A program made the translations under genes and the position numbers. DNA of 64,000 nt from Sporosarcina sp. JAI121 (GTDB taxonomy: Bacteria; Bacillota; Bacilli; Bacillales_A; Planococcaceae): NCBI RefSeq assembly GCF_013408665.1, contig NZ_JACCCL010000001.1, forward strand, positions 1,813,136 to 1,877,135, read 5' to 3'. Below the pieces are notes generated by a model. It saw only the letters and a list, made by a program, of their open reading frames with translations, did not search any database and was not told the origin of the DNA. This document shows positions 50,616 through 59,524 of this stretch, piece by piece (the stretch's first letter is position 1; every line of letters begins with the position of its first letter).

Positions 50616-51854
50616 TTATACAGGGATGGTAATTAGAAATGTCGTTCCTTTCCCTACAATACTTTCCACCTTAATATCCCCTTTAACATTTCGGATTGTA
50701 CTATAAATCATGAGCATGCCAAGACCCGTCCCCTCTTTTTTCGTGGAGTAATAAGGTTTTCCCAATTGTGAGATCTCTTCGCTTGTCATGCCGATTCCAC
50801 TATCTTTAATCACTATTGCGATATGGTCTTTTTGTTCGGATACATCTACGTAAAGGGAACCTCCCCCGTTTTCCTTCATAGCTTCAATACCGTTCTTAAA
50901 TAGATTGATGAAGCATTGCTGTATTTGATTTTCATCATAGCTTTTCTTTAATGTATTCGTAAAACTTACCTGTATCTCGACTTGATTCATCTTCGCATAT
51001 GGCTTCATGATATTTTCCACATACTCTATTTCTTTTTTGAAATCGGAGTAAACCATATTTGCACATTGAGGTTTGGAGAAAGTCAGAAAATCACTGACAA
51101 TTTTTTCCGCACGCTCTAATTCTTGCAACGAAAATTCAATATATGTTTTTTCATCGGGACTGATCGTTTTTGAACCTTTTAAAAGCTGAAGAAATCCACT
51201 TGTTACCGTTAGCGGGTTTCTGATTTCATGAGCAATGCTTGCCGATAAGTCACTTATATCATTCAGCCTTTCCGATCGTAAATAAATTTCGCGGGTTTTT
51301 ACATTAGTAATGATTTTTTCAATCAAAGACATAATAATAAAAATCGCAATTATGTTTACGACAAAAGAAGAGAATGTCAATAGCCAAAATTCACTCGTCA
51401 ACTTTTGGTAATTGAAGCCCAACGCGAAATAGTAGAGCGACGTTGTAAAAACACCGGCGAATAGAGCATATAAAATTCTTCCTCTCGAGCTTTGTTGACT
51501 AAACTTTTTACTCAATAAAGGAACTAAAATAAAAATAACTGTCGAGAAGATAAGAGATTGATAAGTCCCTTCTCCCCCAATAATAAATCGATATCCATTT
51601 AGAACTAGGTAAAGAGGAAACACCATTTTGTAACCACCGAAAAGCGCAATGATGATAAAAGGAATAAACCTCAAATCAATTATAAATCCCAAATCCAACT
51701 TAATCGGAAATGCCATGCAAAGAACGAGGGTGACAGCGGATAATACTACAATCAAATACTTGTTTAAACTCGTTAACTTATCTTCAAAAAATACCAAAGC
51801 TATTATAACCGGAAAAAGTAAAAACAGGAAATTTAACAGTATTGTTTCAATCAT
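50616..51854 (-). CDS. KinB-like membrane sensor histidine kinase
   Basis: The 412-residue protein has about six N-terminal membrane helices (a 5TMR-LYT-like sensor, residues 1-180) and no extra sensor domain. The phosphoacceptor motif SIAHEIRNPLT has H209. The ATPase motifs follow: QCFINLFKNGIEAM (N), IKDSGIGM (G1), KPYYSTKKEGTGLGM (F/G2). It resembles B. subtilis KinB, which feeds Spo0F in the phosphorelay. ATG 51854 has GGGAAGGAAG six bases upstream. No response regulator is adjacent, which is usual for phosphorelay kinases. Confidence 0.88.
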   Translation of the reverse strand: MIETILLNFLFLLFPVIIALVFFEDKLTSLNKYLIVVLSAVTLVLCMAFPIKLDLGFIIDLRFIPFIIIALFGGYKMVFPLYLVLNGYRFIIGGEGTYQSLIFSTVIFILVPLLSKKFSQQSSRGRILYALFAGVFTTSLYYFALGFNYQKLTSEFWLLTFSSFVVNIIAIFIIMSLIEKIITNVKTREIYLRSERLNDISDLSASIAHEIRNPLTVTSGFLQLLKGSKTISPDEKTYIEFSLQELERAEKIVSDFLTFSKPQCANMVYSDFKKEIEYVENIMKPYAKMNQVEIQVSFTNTLKKSYDENQIQQCFINLFKNGIEAMKENGGGSLYVDVSEQKDHIAIVIKDSGIGMTSEEISQLGKPYYSTKKEGTGLGMLMIYSTIRNVKGDIKVESIVGKGTTFLITIPV

Positions 51855-51967
51855 GCCGAACTTCCTTCCCGTAACTTTCATTTCGCTATTACTTTTTAGA
51901 AATGCGCAAACACCTAGTAAAAGTGTACACTATTTCTTGATGCAATATGTATATTATTTTTTCCACC

Positions 51968-52005
51968 AAAATAAATACCCATCCACCATTCTTACCTGGC
52001 GGATG
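51968..52005 (-). terminator. Terminator downstream of yebC
   Basis: CATCCACC (51980-51987) pairs with GGCGGATG (51998-52005), one G-U, followed by GGTATTTATTTTG on the minus strand. It is about 120 bases past yebC. The rest of 51855-52127 holds no feature I can support. Confidence 0.55.
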
Positions 52006-52127
52006 GATATTAGTATGATTCCAAATTTAAATCTTACTATATAAATCGAACAATAGAATAACAATACAGACTAAGCGTAGGCGCACGGGTTATACACCTT
52101 ATTTAACACTTCTACTCACTATAGTAA

Positions 52128-52856
52128 TCAATCCCGCACTTCTGCATTATGATAGATGTCTTGCACGTCTTCATTATCTTCCAACACATCGAGCATTTTT
52201 TCAAATAGCTCTTCATCCTCTTCGCTTAAGGCTGTGTACATCGAAGGAATCATCTCTATGTCTGCTGAGATGAATTCAATTCCTTCTCCCTCAAGCGTCT
52301 CTTTTACCGTTAAAAAGTCGGACGGCGGAGTGACGACTTCAAAGCCATCTTCCGTCGACTCGATATCATCCGCACCAGCTTCAAGCGCCGCCATCATAAC
52401 CATGTCTTCGTCGGTGCTGTCCGTCCGTTCGATGAAAAGGCGCCCCTTCCGGTCAAACATATAGCCGACCGAACCGCTTTCCCCTAAATTGCCGCCATTT
52501 TTGCTGAAAGCGACACGGACATTCGGTGCGGTCCTGTTCCGGTTTTCTGTCAGACAGTATACAAGTACTGCCACTCCACCCGGACCATATCCTTCATAGA
52601 TTACTTCTTCATAGTTTTCATCTGAACCAGCGCCTGTCACTTTATCGATTGCACGTTTAATGACATCGTTCGGCACGTTGACGCCTTTCGCTTTTTCGAC
52701 AGCGAGACGAAGAGCCGCATTCGATTCCATATCAGGACCGCCTGCCTTTGCGGCTACAAAAATCTCTTTTGACATTTTCTGAAAAATCTTGCCCCGTTTC
52801 GCATCTTGTGCACCTTTACGGTTCTGTATATTTTTCCATTTCGAATGTCCTGCCAT
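52128..52856 (-). CDS. yebC: YebC/TACO1 family regulatory protein
   Basis: The 242-residue protein starts MAGHSKWKNIQNRKGAQDAKRGKIF, the family hallmark (written here from residues 1-25 in parts), and has the YEGYGPGGVA motif near 86 and an acidic C-terminal domain. YebC-type proteins have been described as transcription regulators and as ribosome helpers at proline stretches. Position corresponds to B. subtilis yrbC. Confidence 0.93.
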   Translation of the reverse strand: MAGHSKWKNIQNRKGAQDAKRGKIFQKMSKEIFVAAKAGGPDMESNAALRLAVEKAKGVNVPNDVIKRAIDKVTGAGSDENYEEVIYEGYGPGGVAVLVYCLTENRNRTAPNVRVAFSKNGGNLGESGSVGYMFDRKGRLFIERTDSTDEDMVMMAALEAGADDIESTEDGFEVVTPPSDFLTVKETLEGEGIEFISADIEMIPSMYTALSEEDEELFEKMLDVLEDNEDVQDIYHNAEVRD

Positions 52857-52869
52857 ATGACATTACCCC

Positions 52870-53739
52870 CTATATATTAATCCGCTCTACATCATACCAT
52901 AATTTCGGCCAATGCGAGAGCGCGGACTCAGTAAAGGGGATCAGTTGTTTCGCCTGCCTTTCCCTGCTGAATGGTGACAGGGTGAAAAAGTGAAGCCATT
53001 CGCGGAGCACTTCATTCGGAAATAAAAGCAGTGTCTTTGAGGCCAGATCGAGCTTTTGCAGTGAAGGCTGTTCATCAAACAGATAGTCGATATCATAATC
53101 GATTTGCGGAAGCACACGGTGTATCCAAAGAGCAATTTCAGTACCCGCAGGTCCCGTACTTGCCAAATCGAAATCGATGAAACGGATTTTACCATCTTTA
53201 TCGCGCAGGATATTATGGTGGACGACATCCCCATGAAGCAATGTGCCGTCCAAATTATCTTTATATGTTTTCTTTACAGCACCAATCGCATTCAATGCAT
53301 AAAACAAGATTTCATCGACATGGCCTTTTCCGATATACGCCTCACACTCTCCACCAATTTCACGGAACTTTCTGATCCGGTCTTCCCACTTCGCGATGAG
53401 TGGATACGGATGCAGATAAGGGGAGGCGTGCCAGTCGAGTTGTGCTTTCGTATTGTGAAGTGCATGAAGGGCGGCCAATGAATCTGTTCGATCCGCCCTC
53501 TTCTTGAAATTGACCGCTTTCGCGCCATCCAGCCACGGCTGTACGAACGTCAGCTGATTCTCTTGGGCTATTACATCCACGATATGCGGAAATGATACAG
53601 AGCGTAGCGCTTGATGAATACGATGCACTTTCATGACAGTGGAGTTGGAATGATAACGTTTCACTGAAAACCGATTGCCGTCTTTTTCCAACTTCCACAC
53701 ATTATCTTTTATTTTTTCTAATTTCCCGTCCGGCACCAT
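52870..53739 (-). CDS. Aminoglycoside-phosphotransferase-fold kinase, probably spore-coat associated
   Basis: This 289-residue protein has the APH/choline-kinase fold: a lysine strand SVKRYHSN near 25, the catalytic loop LLHGDVVHHN (HGDxxxxN) near 178 and RFIDFD as metal motif. The same fold occurs in spore coat proteins CotI, CotS and YutH. ATG 53739 lies eight bases past the safA stop and has no own ribosome-binding site, so it is probably coupled to safA. A coat role is inferred from this linkage; in B. subtilis coxA follows safA instead. Confidence 0.75.
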   Translation of the reverse strand: MVPDGKLEKIKDNVWKLEKDGNRFSVKRYHSNSTVMKVHRIHQALRSVSFPHIVDVIAQENQLTFVQPWLDGAKAVNFKKRADRTDSLAALHALHNTKAQLDWHASPYLHPYPLIAKWEDRIRKFREIGGECEAYIGKGHVDEILFYALNAIGAVKKTYKDNLDGTLLHGDVVHHNILRDKDGKIRFIDFDLASTGPAGTEIALWIHRVLPQIDYDIDYLFDEQPSLQKLDLASKTLLLFPNEVLREWLHFFTLSPFSRERQAKQLIPFTESALSHWPKLWYDVERINI

Positions 53740-53746
53740 AGGCCGT

Positions 53747-54886
53747 TCAATACGCTCCGTACCAGTTAGATCCTGGGTAAGGAGCAGGCATTCCAGGATG
53801 AGGTGCTTGCTGCATATGTCCATGGCAATTGCATGGCTGGCCATAGAAAAGCGGAACCATCATCGGCTGATGTTGAAAATGCGGGTGTGGATGCTGTCCG
53901 CTACAACCGCATCCGCAATCCTGTTGCTGTCCACTACACCCGCATCCACATCCACAACCTGGATGATGACCTGGGTGCGGCATGACAGGATAACCGAATT
54001 GTGCAGGGTTCCATTCTTCTTGCATAGCTGGCGATATTTGTTGCGGTATATAGCCTTGCGGCGGCGGACATGGCTGCAAATCGAAGTCGGGTGATTCATC
54101 AAACGTAAAATCAGGTAAAACGGCTTGCTCTGGCGGACATTCCATTGATGGCTGCAAGGTGATCCCAGGCGATTCTGTATACATGAATTCTGGAGATTCG
54201 ACTAACTTCCAACCTTCAATCAGCTGATTTTCTTCTTGGATCATTGCAGGTCCTTGGCCGGAAAAGATTGGTGATTCCGGTTGTTGTTCTTGTATCGGAA
54301 ATTGTGTTGATGGGCATGGCATTGGTTGAGGTGCTTGTTGCATAGGCGCTTGCGGTCTCGGCATCGCCTGGATTTGACCCGAATGCATAAACGGATAGCA
54401 ATCTGCATCGTAAATCGGCATCCAGCCACATGGAATGCCTATAATCGGCTGTACAAACGGAGGCATAGGAATCGATTGTGTCGGCGGCGGTGCTGGCATT
54501 GGTGCTGGCATTGGAGCTGGTAACGGCGGCTGTACTTGCACTGGCGGCAACGTCATCGGAATTGGTGGCGGAGCCGGCGTCGGCGGCAATGGTATTGGCG
54601 GCTTAGACGGTTTTACCTCTGCTTTTGGAGGCGGCGTCACCGGTGCTTTCCCTTTTTCGGGTTGTTTGACGCGTTCCGGTTGCTTCACATTCTCTTTCTT
54701 TTCACCTTTCGTTCCGTGCTGCTCAGTTTTGTGCTGTTTTTTGGGCAGGAAGATTTTCATCCCGGGCACTATATAGTCCGGATTGGCAAGATGTGCATTC
54801 ACCCGCTTCAAATCATCGAACGGGATACCATGTTGCCGCGCAATCTTCCACAACGTATCCCCTTTTACAACAATATGGACTTCCAC
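53747..54886 (-). CDS. safA: SafA, LysM spore coat morphogenetic protein
   Basis: SafA directs inner coat assembly around the cortex. The 379-residue protein has an N-terminal LysM domain (VHIVVKGDTLWKIA to about residue 50), a basic linker, a long proline-, glutamine- and methionine-rich region, and a Cys-Gly tail (GCGCGCGC and DCGCGC at about 311-328, CNC near 353). The start is GTG 54886 with AAGGGGGAAG upstream. Low complexity makes antisense frames look open; they are shadows. The alternative SpoVID is less likely because LysM is N-terminal. Confidence 0.88.
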   Translation of the reverse strand: MEVHIVVKGDTLWKIARQHGIPFDDLKRVNAHLANPDYIVPGMKIFLPKKQHKTEQHGTKGEKKENVKQPERVKQPEKGKAPVTPPPKAEVKPSKPPIPLPPTPAPPPIPMTLPPVQVQPPLPAPMPAPMPAPPPTQSIPMPPFVQPIIGIPCGWMPIYDADCYPFMHSGQIQAMPRPQAPMQQAPQPMPCPSTQFPIQEQQPESPIFSGQGPAMIQEENQLIEGWKLVESPEFMYTESPGITLQPSMECPPEQAVLPDFTFDESPDFDLQPCPPPQGYIPQQISPAMQEEWNPAQFGYPVMPHPGHHPGCGCGCGCSGQQQDCGCGCSGQHPHPHFQHQPMMVPLFYGQPCNCHGHMQQAPHPGMPAPYPGSNWYGAY

Positions 54887-54913
54887 TAAAAAACTTCCCC
54901 CTTCCGTCAACTC

Positions 54914-54943
54914 ATCGTATGAACGGACGCCCGTCTGTGTGAC
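54914..54943 (-). promoter_or_regulatory. Sigma-E-type promoter candidate for safA
   Basis: GTCACAC (54943-54937), a 15-base spacer and CATACGAT (54921-54914) resemble sigma-E elements, with the start predicted near 54908. B. subtilis safA is made in the mother cell under sigma-E. Confidence 0.5.
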
Positions 54944-55083
54944 GCTCTTTCACACGAGATGTCCTCTCTAGCCATGTATATGCGGAAGCGGGAGTATTAT
55001 TCTAAAGATTATATGGAAAGCGCTCTTAGTACGTTGTGTTCTGCGAGACTAGATACATGACCAGCTCCAAGCAGACTTCAAGG

Positions 55084-55974
55084 TCAAATCGAACGACTTG
55101 ATGGCTGTTGATCGTATGTATAATAAGATCCAAAAGAACGGACGGAACAATGCAATGCAGCGAGTTCTTCCATCGCGCCTTTCATCATCGGGTGTTCATC
55201 GGATTCCATTACATCTATGATGAAGAAATAGTTTCCAAGCCCTGTTTTCATTGGCCTAGATTCAATTTTACTTAAATTGAGCCTACGCCATGCAAAAACG
55301 GATAGTATTTGATGCAATCCCCCTGAACGATCATCTTCAGGCAGTTTTACCATAAATGTAGTTTTAAGTTTTTCAGAATGGCCCTCAATTTCCAAAAGAC
55401 CTTTTCGCAATGACAATACGACAAACCGTGTATGATTAAAATGAAAATCGTGTATATTTTCCTCTGCGATATGTAGGCCGTATTTTTCCGCTGCCAGCTT
55501 GTTTCCGATTGCGGCAATCTTTTCTCCGGGATTCTCGGAAATATATTTGGCGGCAGCCGCTGTTGAAGTTGTCTGGATTAACGGGATACGGCGATAATTA
55601 TATTGTAAATACTTATGGCACTGTGCAAGTGCATGAGGGTGGGAATTAATGGATTCTATTTCATTCATAAATGGGACCTGCTCTATATTGACCATTAGAT
55701 GCTGTTCAACCGGTATTGAGGTTTCGGCATTGATGAATAGATCACTGCCATGGAACAAGTAATCAATTGTCATCGGTACGGACCCTTCCAATGCGTTTTC
55801 AAGCGGGACAATCGCGTAGGCGACACGCCCTTCCACCACAGCTTCAATGCAATCCGGTATCGTCGGTTGCGGAATCAGTCCCGACGACCCGAAAAGATTG
55901 TTTGCTGCAACATGTGTGAACGATGCTTCCGGCCCTAAATAGGCTACACTCGGCGTATATTTTCCATTCTCCAT
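55084..55974 (-). CDS. pheA: Prephenate dehydratase
   Basis: PheA converts prephenate to phenylpyruvate for phenylalanine. The 296-residue protein has AYLGPEASFTHVAA at the start, the catalytic TTSTAAAAKYI near 162, and a C-terminal ACT domain with LSKIESRP for phenylalanine feedback. It follows pheB by 15 bases, as in B. subtilis. Confidence 0.96.
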   Translation of the reverse strand: MENGKYTPSVAYLGPEASFTHVAANNLFGSSGLIPQPTIPDCIEAVVEGRVAYAIVPLENALEGSVPMTIDYLFHGSDLFINAETSIPVEQHLMVNIEQVPFMNEIESINSHPHALAQCHKYLQYNYRRIPLIQTTSTAAAAKYISENPGEKIAAIGNKLAAEKYGLHIAEENIHDFHFNHTRFVVLSLRKGLLEIEGHSEKLKTTFMVKLPEDDRSGGLHQILSVFAWRRLNLSKIESRPMKTGLGNYFFIIDVMESDEHPMMKGAMEELAALHCSVRSFGSYYTYDQQPSSRSI

Positions 55975-55989
55975 TCTATGATTCCCCCA

Positions 55990-56445
55990 TTAGAGCGCTC
56001 CTGAACTGATCAATATGACTGAATCGACAAAGTCAGGCGATTTTAACCGTTGCAGGAACTCCTCCATTTTTATAGTCATTTCCGTCACATCGAGTGACAA
56101 GGTGATATTAGCCCGCGCTTGTACAGGAATCGTCTGGTGAATTGTCAAGACATTGCATTTTGACTCCGAGACAATCCCCAACAATGTCGCAAGCGATCCT
56201 TTCCGGTCTTCAAGCTGAATGAATATCGTGAGAATACGCTCACGCGCAATTGATTCGAACGGGTAAACAGTGTCGCGGTATTTGTAAAATGCACTACGGG
56301 ATAGACCTACTCTTTTCGTAGCATCTTGTATCGTCGATTCCTCTCCGCTCGCCAAAAGCCTTTTCGCTTCAAGCATTTTCAGCATCGATTCTGTCAGTAC
56401 GTCTTCCCTTACAAGATAAAACTGACCTTCCCCCAACTGTTTCAT
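55990..56445 (-). CDS. pheB: PheB, ACT-domain protein
   Basis: The 151-residue protein has an N-terminal helical region (QFYLVREDVL, LSRSAFYKYRDTVYPF) and a C-terminal ACT domain (LTIFIQLEDRKGSLATLL). B. subtilis PheB sits between obg and pheA; its enzymatic role was once called chorismate mutase but is not supported by its domains. A regulatory, amino-acid-binding role is inferred. Confidence 0.9.
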   Translation of the reverse strand: MKQLGEGQFYLVREDVLTESMLKMLEAKRLLASGEESTIQDATKRVGLSRSAFYKYRDTVYPFESIARERILTIFIQLEDRKGSLATLLGIVSESKCNVLTIHQTIPVQARANITLSLDVTEMTIKMEEFLQRLKSPDFVDSVILISSGAL

Positions 56446-56509
56446 GAGTTGTCCCCCCTTCGTGCGTACCGCACCTTTTATAATTGCATTCAGTCAATCT
56501 TTCCTGTAA

Positions 56510-57802
56510 TCAGTCCATGAATTCGAATTCGAAATCAAGAAGTCGTACAGTATCTCCATCTTTCGCACCGCGTTCACGAAGTGCATCATCTACACCCATA
56601 CCACGCAATTGTCTCGAGAATTTACGGACGGATTGGTCGAAGTTGAAATCGGTCATAACAAACAGACGCTCGATTGTATAACCTTTTAGCACGAATGCTC
56701 CATCGTCATCACGTGAAATTTCAAAATCAGGTGCTTCCGCTTCATGTTTGTAAAGAACAGACGTCTCTTTATCTTCCTCTTCAATTTCATGCATCGGGAA
56801 TTCTGCTGTAATTTCAAGTAAATCCATAACCGCATGAAGTAGTTCGTCTAGCCCTTTTCTCGTAAGAGCGGAGACTGGGAAAATGAGTGCATTGTCATCA
56901 TTCAGTTTTTCCTTGAATATTTTAAGTTTCTCTTCAGCTTCGGGCATGTCCATTTTGTTCGCTACAATAATCTGTGGACGCTCTGTCAAACGCAAATTGT
57001 ATTGTTCCAACTCTTCATTTATTGTCAAGAAATCCTCGTACGGATCGCGGCCTTCAAGCCCCGACATATCAATGACATGAATGATGACGCGTGTCCGTTC
57101 GATATGGCGCAGGAACTGGTGACCGAGACCGACACCTTCGTGCGCTCCCTCAATCAATCCCGGAAGATCGGCCAATACGAAACCGCGGTGATCATCCGTC
57201 TCAACCATTCCTAAATTCGGCACAAGTGTCGTAAAATGATAATCCGCGATTTTCGGTTTCGCTGATGATACGACAGATAATAATGTTGATTTTCCTACGC
57301 TTGGGAATCCGACAAGACCTGCATCCGCCAGCACTTTCAATTCAAGATTGATTTCCCGATCGACACCCGGTTCACCTTTTTCAGACAGTTCAGGTGCAGG
57401 GTTTTGCGGTGTCGCGAATCTGCTGTTCCCGCGTCCTCCACGGCCGCCTTTTGCAATAACGGCTTTTTGACCATGCTCAACGAGGTCTGCGATGATTCTA
57501 CCGTCTTCAGCGTCTGTCACAATCGTACCCGGAGGAACTTTGACAACTACATCAACTGCGTTTTTACCATGCATATTCTTACTTCCGCCATGCTCTCCGC
57601 GCGGGGCCTTAAAGTGTCGCTGATAACGGAAATCCATCAGTGTGCGCAATCCTTCATCCACGATGAAAACAACATCAGCACCTTTTCCTCCATCTCCGCC
57701 TGCTGGGCCACCGTATGCAATATACTTTTCCCGACGGAAGGCAACCATCCCATCACCACCATCGCCGCCTTTTACATAAATCTTAACGTGATCGACAAAC
57801 AT
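56510..57802 (-). CDS. obgE: Obg GTPase (CgtA/ObgE)
   Basis: Obg acts in 50S assembly, stress response and, in B. subtilis, Spo0A and sigma-B activation. The 430-residue protein has the glycine-rich Obg fold (1-158), the G domain with [23 protein letters not shown] and NKMDMP, and the C-terminal OCT domain. ATG 57802 has GGAGGAAA upstream. It is 11 bases after spo0B, as in B. subtilis. Confidence 0.97.
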   Translation of the reverse strand: MFVDHVKIYVKGGDGGDGMVAFRREKYIAYGGPAGGDGGKGADVVFIVDEGLRTLMDFRYQRHFKAPRGEHGGSKNMHGKNAVDVVVKVPPGTIVTDAEDGRIIADLVEHGQKAVIAKGGRGGRGNSRFATPQNPAPELSEKGEPGVDREINLELKVLADAGLVGFPSVGKSTLLSVVSSAKPKIADYHFTTLVPNLGMVETDDHRGFVLADLPGLIEGAHEGVGLGHQFLRHIERTRVIIHVIDMSGLEGRDPYEDFLTINEELEQYNLRLTERPQIIVANKMDMPEAEEKLKIFKEKLNDDNALIFPVSALTRKGLDELLHAVMDLLEITAEFPMHEIEEEDKETSVLYKHEAEAPDFEISRDDDGAFVLKGYTIERLFVMTDFNFDQSVRKFSRQLRGMGVDDALRERGAKDGDTVRLLDFEFEFMD

Positions 57803-57813
57803 GTAATTTCCTC

Positions 57814-58332
57814 CTATTGTCCACTTACTGTGAACGTCCATTGATTGTGTGAAATTGTTTCTTTAGTGAAAAATTTTCCTGTTGTTACCGGTATTGGATT
57901 TTTATTTCCCATTTCTCCATATACAGTGATTGCAATAGACCAGCTTGTTGAAGATGCCTGCACGACGATTTTTGTTTCATATTCGAAAGCCGGGTCCAGC
58001 GTTTTTTCCGCTTCACTGAATACATGTTCTAAAAAGGCTGCGACTGACGCATCATCCGCCTCCCGGTTCCCCTTCACAATCGTGCATGACATCGTTGAAG
58101 GAAATGCCGCATATAACCAGTCGAATGTTGTGAGCCATGTTTCAACGGCCGGGAGACCAAGTCTTTCCAGCATCGCGATCTGACGCATATGATCCGTCGT
58201 CTCCAATATCTTCTGTTTGGCCTCTGGTAGTTTTTCGAGATCGATATAGAGCAGGATCAGTTGCAGTTCATTCAAAAAATCATGTCTAGCAAATTTCAGC
58301 GCTTGCGCCGTCGTTAGCTTTTTGTTCCCCAT
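57814..58332 (-). CDS. spo0B: Spo0B, sporulation phosphotransferase
   Basis: Spo0B moves phosphate from Spo0F to Spo0A. The 172-residue protein has the four-helix-bundle phosphoacceptor motif [13 protein letters not shown] with H17 and a degenerate C-terminal ATPase-like domain lacking nucleotide motifs. ATG 58332 has GGCGGTGA six bases upstream. It is upstream of obgE and downstream of rpmA; a terminator separates it from rpmA. Confidence 0.92.
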   Translation of the reverse strand: MGNKKLTTAQALKFARHDFLNELQLILLYIDLEKLPEAKQKILETTDHMRQIAMLERLGLPAVETWLTTFDWLYAAFPSTMSCTIVKGNREADDASVAAFLEHVFSEAEKTLDPAFEYETKIVVQASSTSWSIAITVYGEMGNKNPIPVTTGKFFTKETISHNQWTFTVSGQ

Positions 58333-58382
58333 TTCCATTCACCGCCAACCATTATCATGTATACAGTATAGCATCTGTGGCT

Positions 58383-58423
58383 AAAAAAAAGAAAAAGGAC
58401 TGCACATTTGTATGCAGTCCTTT
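58383..58423 (-). terminator. Terminator after rpmA
   Basis: AAAGGACTGCA (58394-58404) pairs with TGCAGTCCTTT (58413-58423); the minus strand then has TTTTTCTTTTTTTT. Confidence 0.92.
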
Positions 58424-58437
58424 CTGTCGTACGTATA

Positions 58438-58728
58438 TTATGCTTCCTGAACTTCAGGGTATACGCTAACTTTCTTTTTGTCACGACCGAAACGTTCAAA
58501 ACGAACGACGCCGTCAACTTTTGCGAAAAGAGTATCGTCACCACCGCGACCGACGTTTTCACCTGGGTGAATTTTCGTTCCGCGCTGACGATAAAGGATT
58601 GAGCCGCCAGAAACAAACTGTCCGTCCGCGCGTTTTGCGCCAAGACGTTTCGAGTGTGAGTCACGACCGTTCCGAGTAGAACCTACCCCTTTTTTCGATG
58701 CGAAAAACTGGAGATCTAAACGTAGCAT
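58438..58728 (-). CDS. rpmA: Ribosomal protein bL27 with Firmicute N-terminal extension
   Basis: L27 is a 50S protein that reaches the peptidyl transferase centre. The 96-residue protein starts [17 protein letters not shown]. In Firmicutes the extension ending LDLQFF is removed by the cysteine protease Prp, encoded next at 58744, leaving ASKKG. ATG 58728 is used rather than the frame start at 58737. Order rplU-prp-rpmA is standard. Confidence 0.97.
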   Translation of the reverse strand: MLRLDLQFFASKKGVGSTRNGRDSHSKRLGAKRADGQFVSGGSILYRQRGTKIHPGENVGRGGDDTLFAKVDGVVRFERFGRDKKKVSVYPEVQEA

Positions 58729-58743
58729 GTATGCCACCTCCTA

Positions 58744-59070
58744 CTATTTAATGATAATTTTTATATGTTGCCCATAGTCATTTTCAATCGTCTGCAATGA
58801 AACAATCATCGCCTTCACAATCAACTGTATGTCGTGATCGTTTTCTTCGGTTTCCGGAAGTACGACTTTCAAGTAACCACCTTCAGATCCTTGTTGAATA
58901 TCAGGTGTATTGCCTGTTAGTGCAATAATGGCATTGACAGCACCAAATGATACTGCGGATGCACCTGCACAGACTAGGTCTTTTCCATGTTCCGCGAAAT
59001 CGGCGTGGCCCGTCATCTCAAAAGAGGTGATCCGACCGGAAGATTGTTTCTTGATGATGATTTTAATCAT
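58744..59070 (-). CDS. prp: Prp, ribosomal-processing cysteine protease (YsxB)
   Basis: Prp cuts the N-terminal extension of L27. The 108-residue protein has the catalytic histidine in GHADFA (H22) and cysteine in DLVCAGAS (C34). Length is normal. It lies between rplU and rpmA, as expected for the protease of that substrate. Confidence 0.96.
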   Translation of the reverse strand: MIKIIIKKQSSGRITSFEMTGHADFAEHGKDLVCAGASAVSFGAVNAIIALTGNTPDIQQGSEGGYLKVVLPETEENDHDIQLIVKAMIVSLQTIENDYGQHIKIIIK

Positions 59071-59076
59071 GCCGGC

Positions 59077-59385
59077 TTACAGGTTGATACCGTCAATGAC
59101 GATTTTCGTGTATGGCTGACGATGACCTTGTTTTTTGTGATAGTTCTTTTTCGGCTTGTATTTGAAAACAGTGATTTTTTTAGCACGGCCCTGTTTAACA
59201 ACAGTTCCTGTTACTGTAGCACCTTCCACGAATGGAACGCCTACTTTCACGTCTTCTCCACCTACGAATAGAACTTTGTCGAAAGTGACGACTTCGTCAG
59301 CTTCACCAGCTACTTTTTCAATGTAGATTTCCTGGCCTTTTTCAACTTTGATCTGTTTTCCACCAGTTTGAATAATTGCGTACAT
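59077..59385 (-). CDS. rplU: Ribosomal protein bL21
   Basis: L21 binds 23S rRNA in the 50S subunit. The 102-residue protein starts [18 protein letters not shown] and ends with [19 protein letters not shown] 59385 has GGAGGTGC upstream. The longer frame to 59424 lies in the regulatory leader. It leads the rplU-prp-rpmA operon. Confidence 0.97.
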   Translation of the reverse strand: MYAIIQTGGKQIKVEKGQEIYIEKVAGEADEVVTFDKVLFVGGEDVKVGVPFVEGATVTGTVVKQGRAKKITVFKYKPKKNYHKKQGHRQPYTKIVIDGINL

Positions 59386-59489
59386 ACTTGCACCTCCTCT
59401 TATAAATACAGACTCGCCTTCCAAGGTGATCCGTACGGATACTTGTACCTTATCAGTGCGGTTGTAGCACGGGTGCTACAAACATTAAC
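59386..59489 (-). promoter_or_regulatory. Structured 5' leader of rplU (L21 leader type)
   Basis: The ~104-nt leader between the predicted start and the rplU codons holds a strong hairpin TTGTAGCAC/GTGCTACAA (about 59462-59481), a second small hairpin ATCCGTACGGAT (59431-59442) and the ribosome-binding site. This fits the L21 leader of Firmicutes, which is thought to sense free L21. The assignment is from position and structure only. Confidence 0.6.
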
Positions 59490-59495
59490 AGTTGA

Positions 59496-59524
59496 ATATT
59501 ACCACGTATATTCAGTTACGTCAA
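59496..59524 (-). promoter_or_regulatory. Sigma-A promoter of the rplU operon
   Basis: TTGACG (59524-59519), a 17-base spacer ending TGG, and TAATAT (59501-59496) form a strong promoter with an extended -10. The -35 overlaps the spoIVFB stop codon. Confidence 0.8.

Noticed and set aside
53860..54600. Short repeated motifs considered as a CRISPR array or tandem repeat
   Set aside because: The repeats are codon-level low complexity inside safA with no regular spacers.
54435..54776. Glycine-rich plus-strand frame (GGAGIGAGIG type) that looks like a repeat protein
   Set aside because: It is the antisense shadow of the proline-rich region of safA; no start site or promoter supports it.
59400..59516. 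Frameshifted CBS domain downstream of spoIVFB
   Set aside because: All frames were scanned by eye; the interval is a promoter and L21 leader with no CBS-like sequence.
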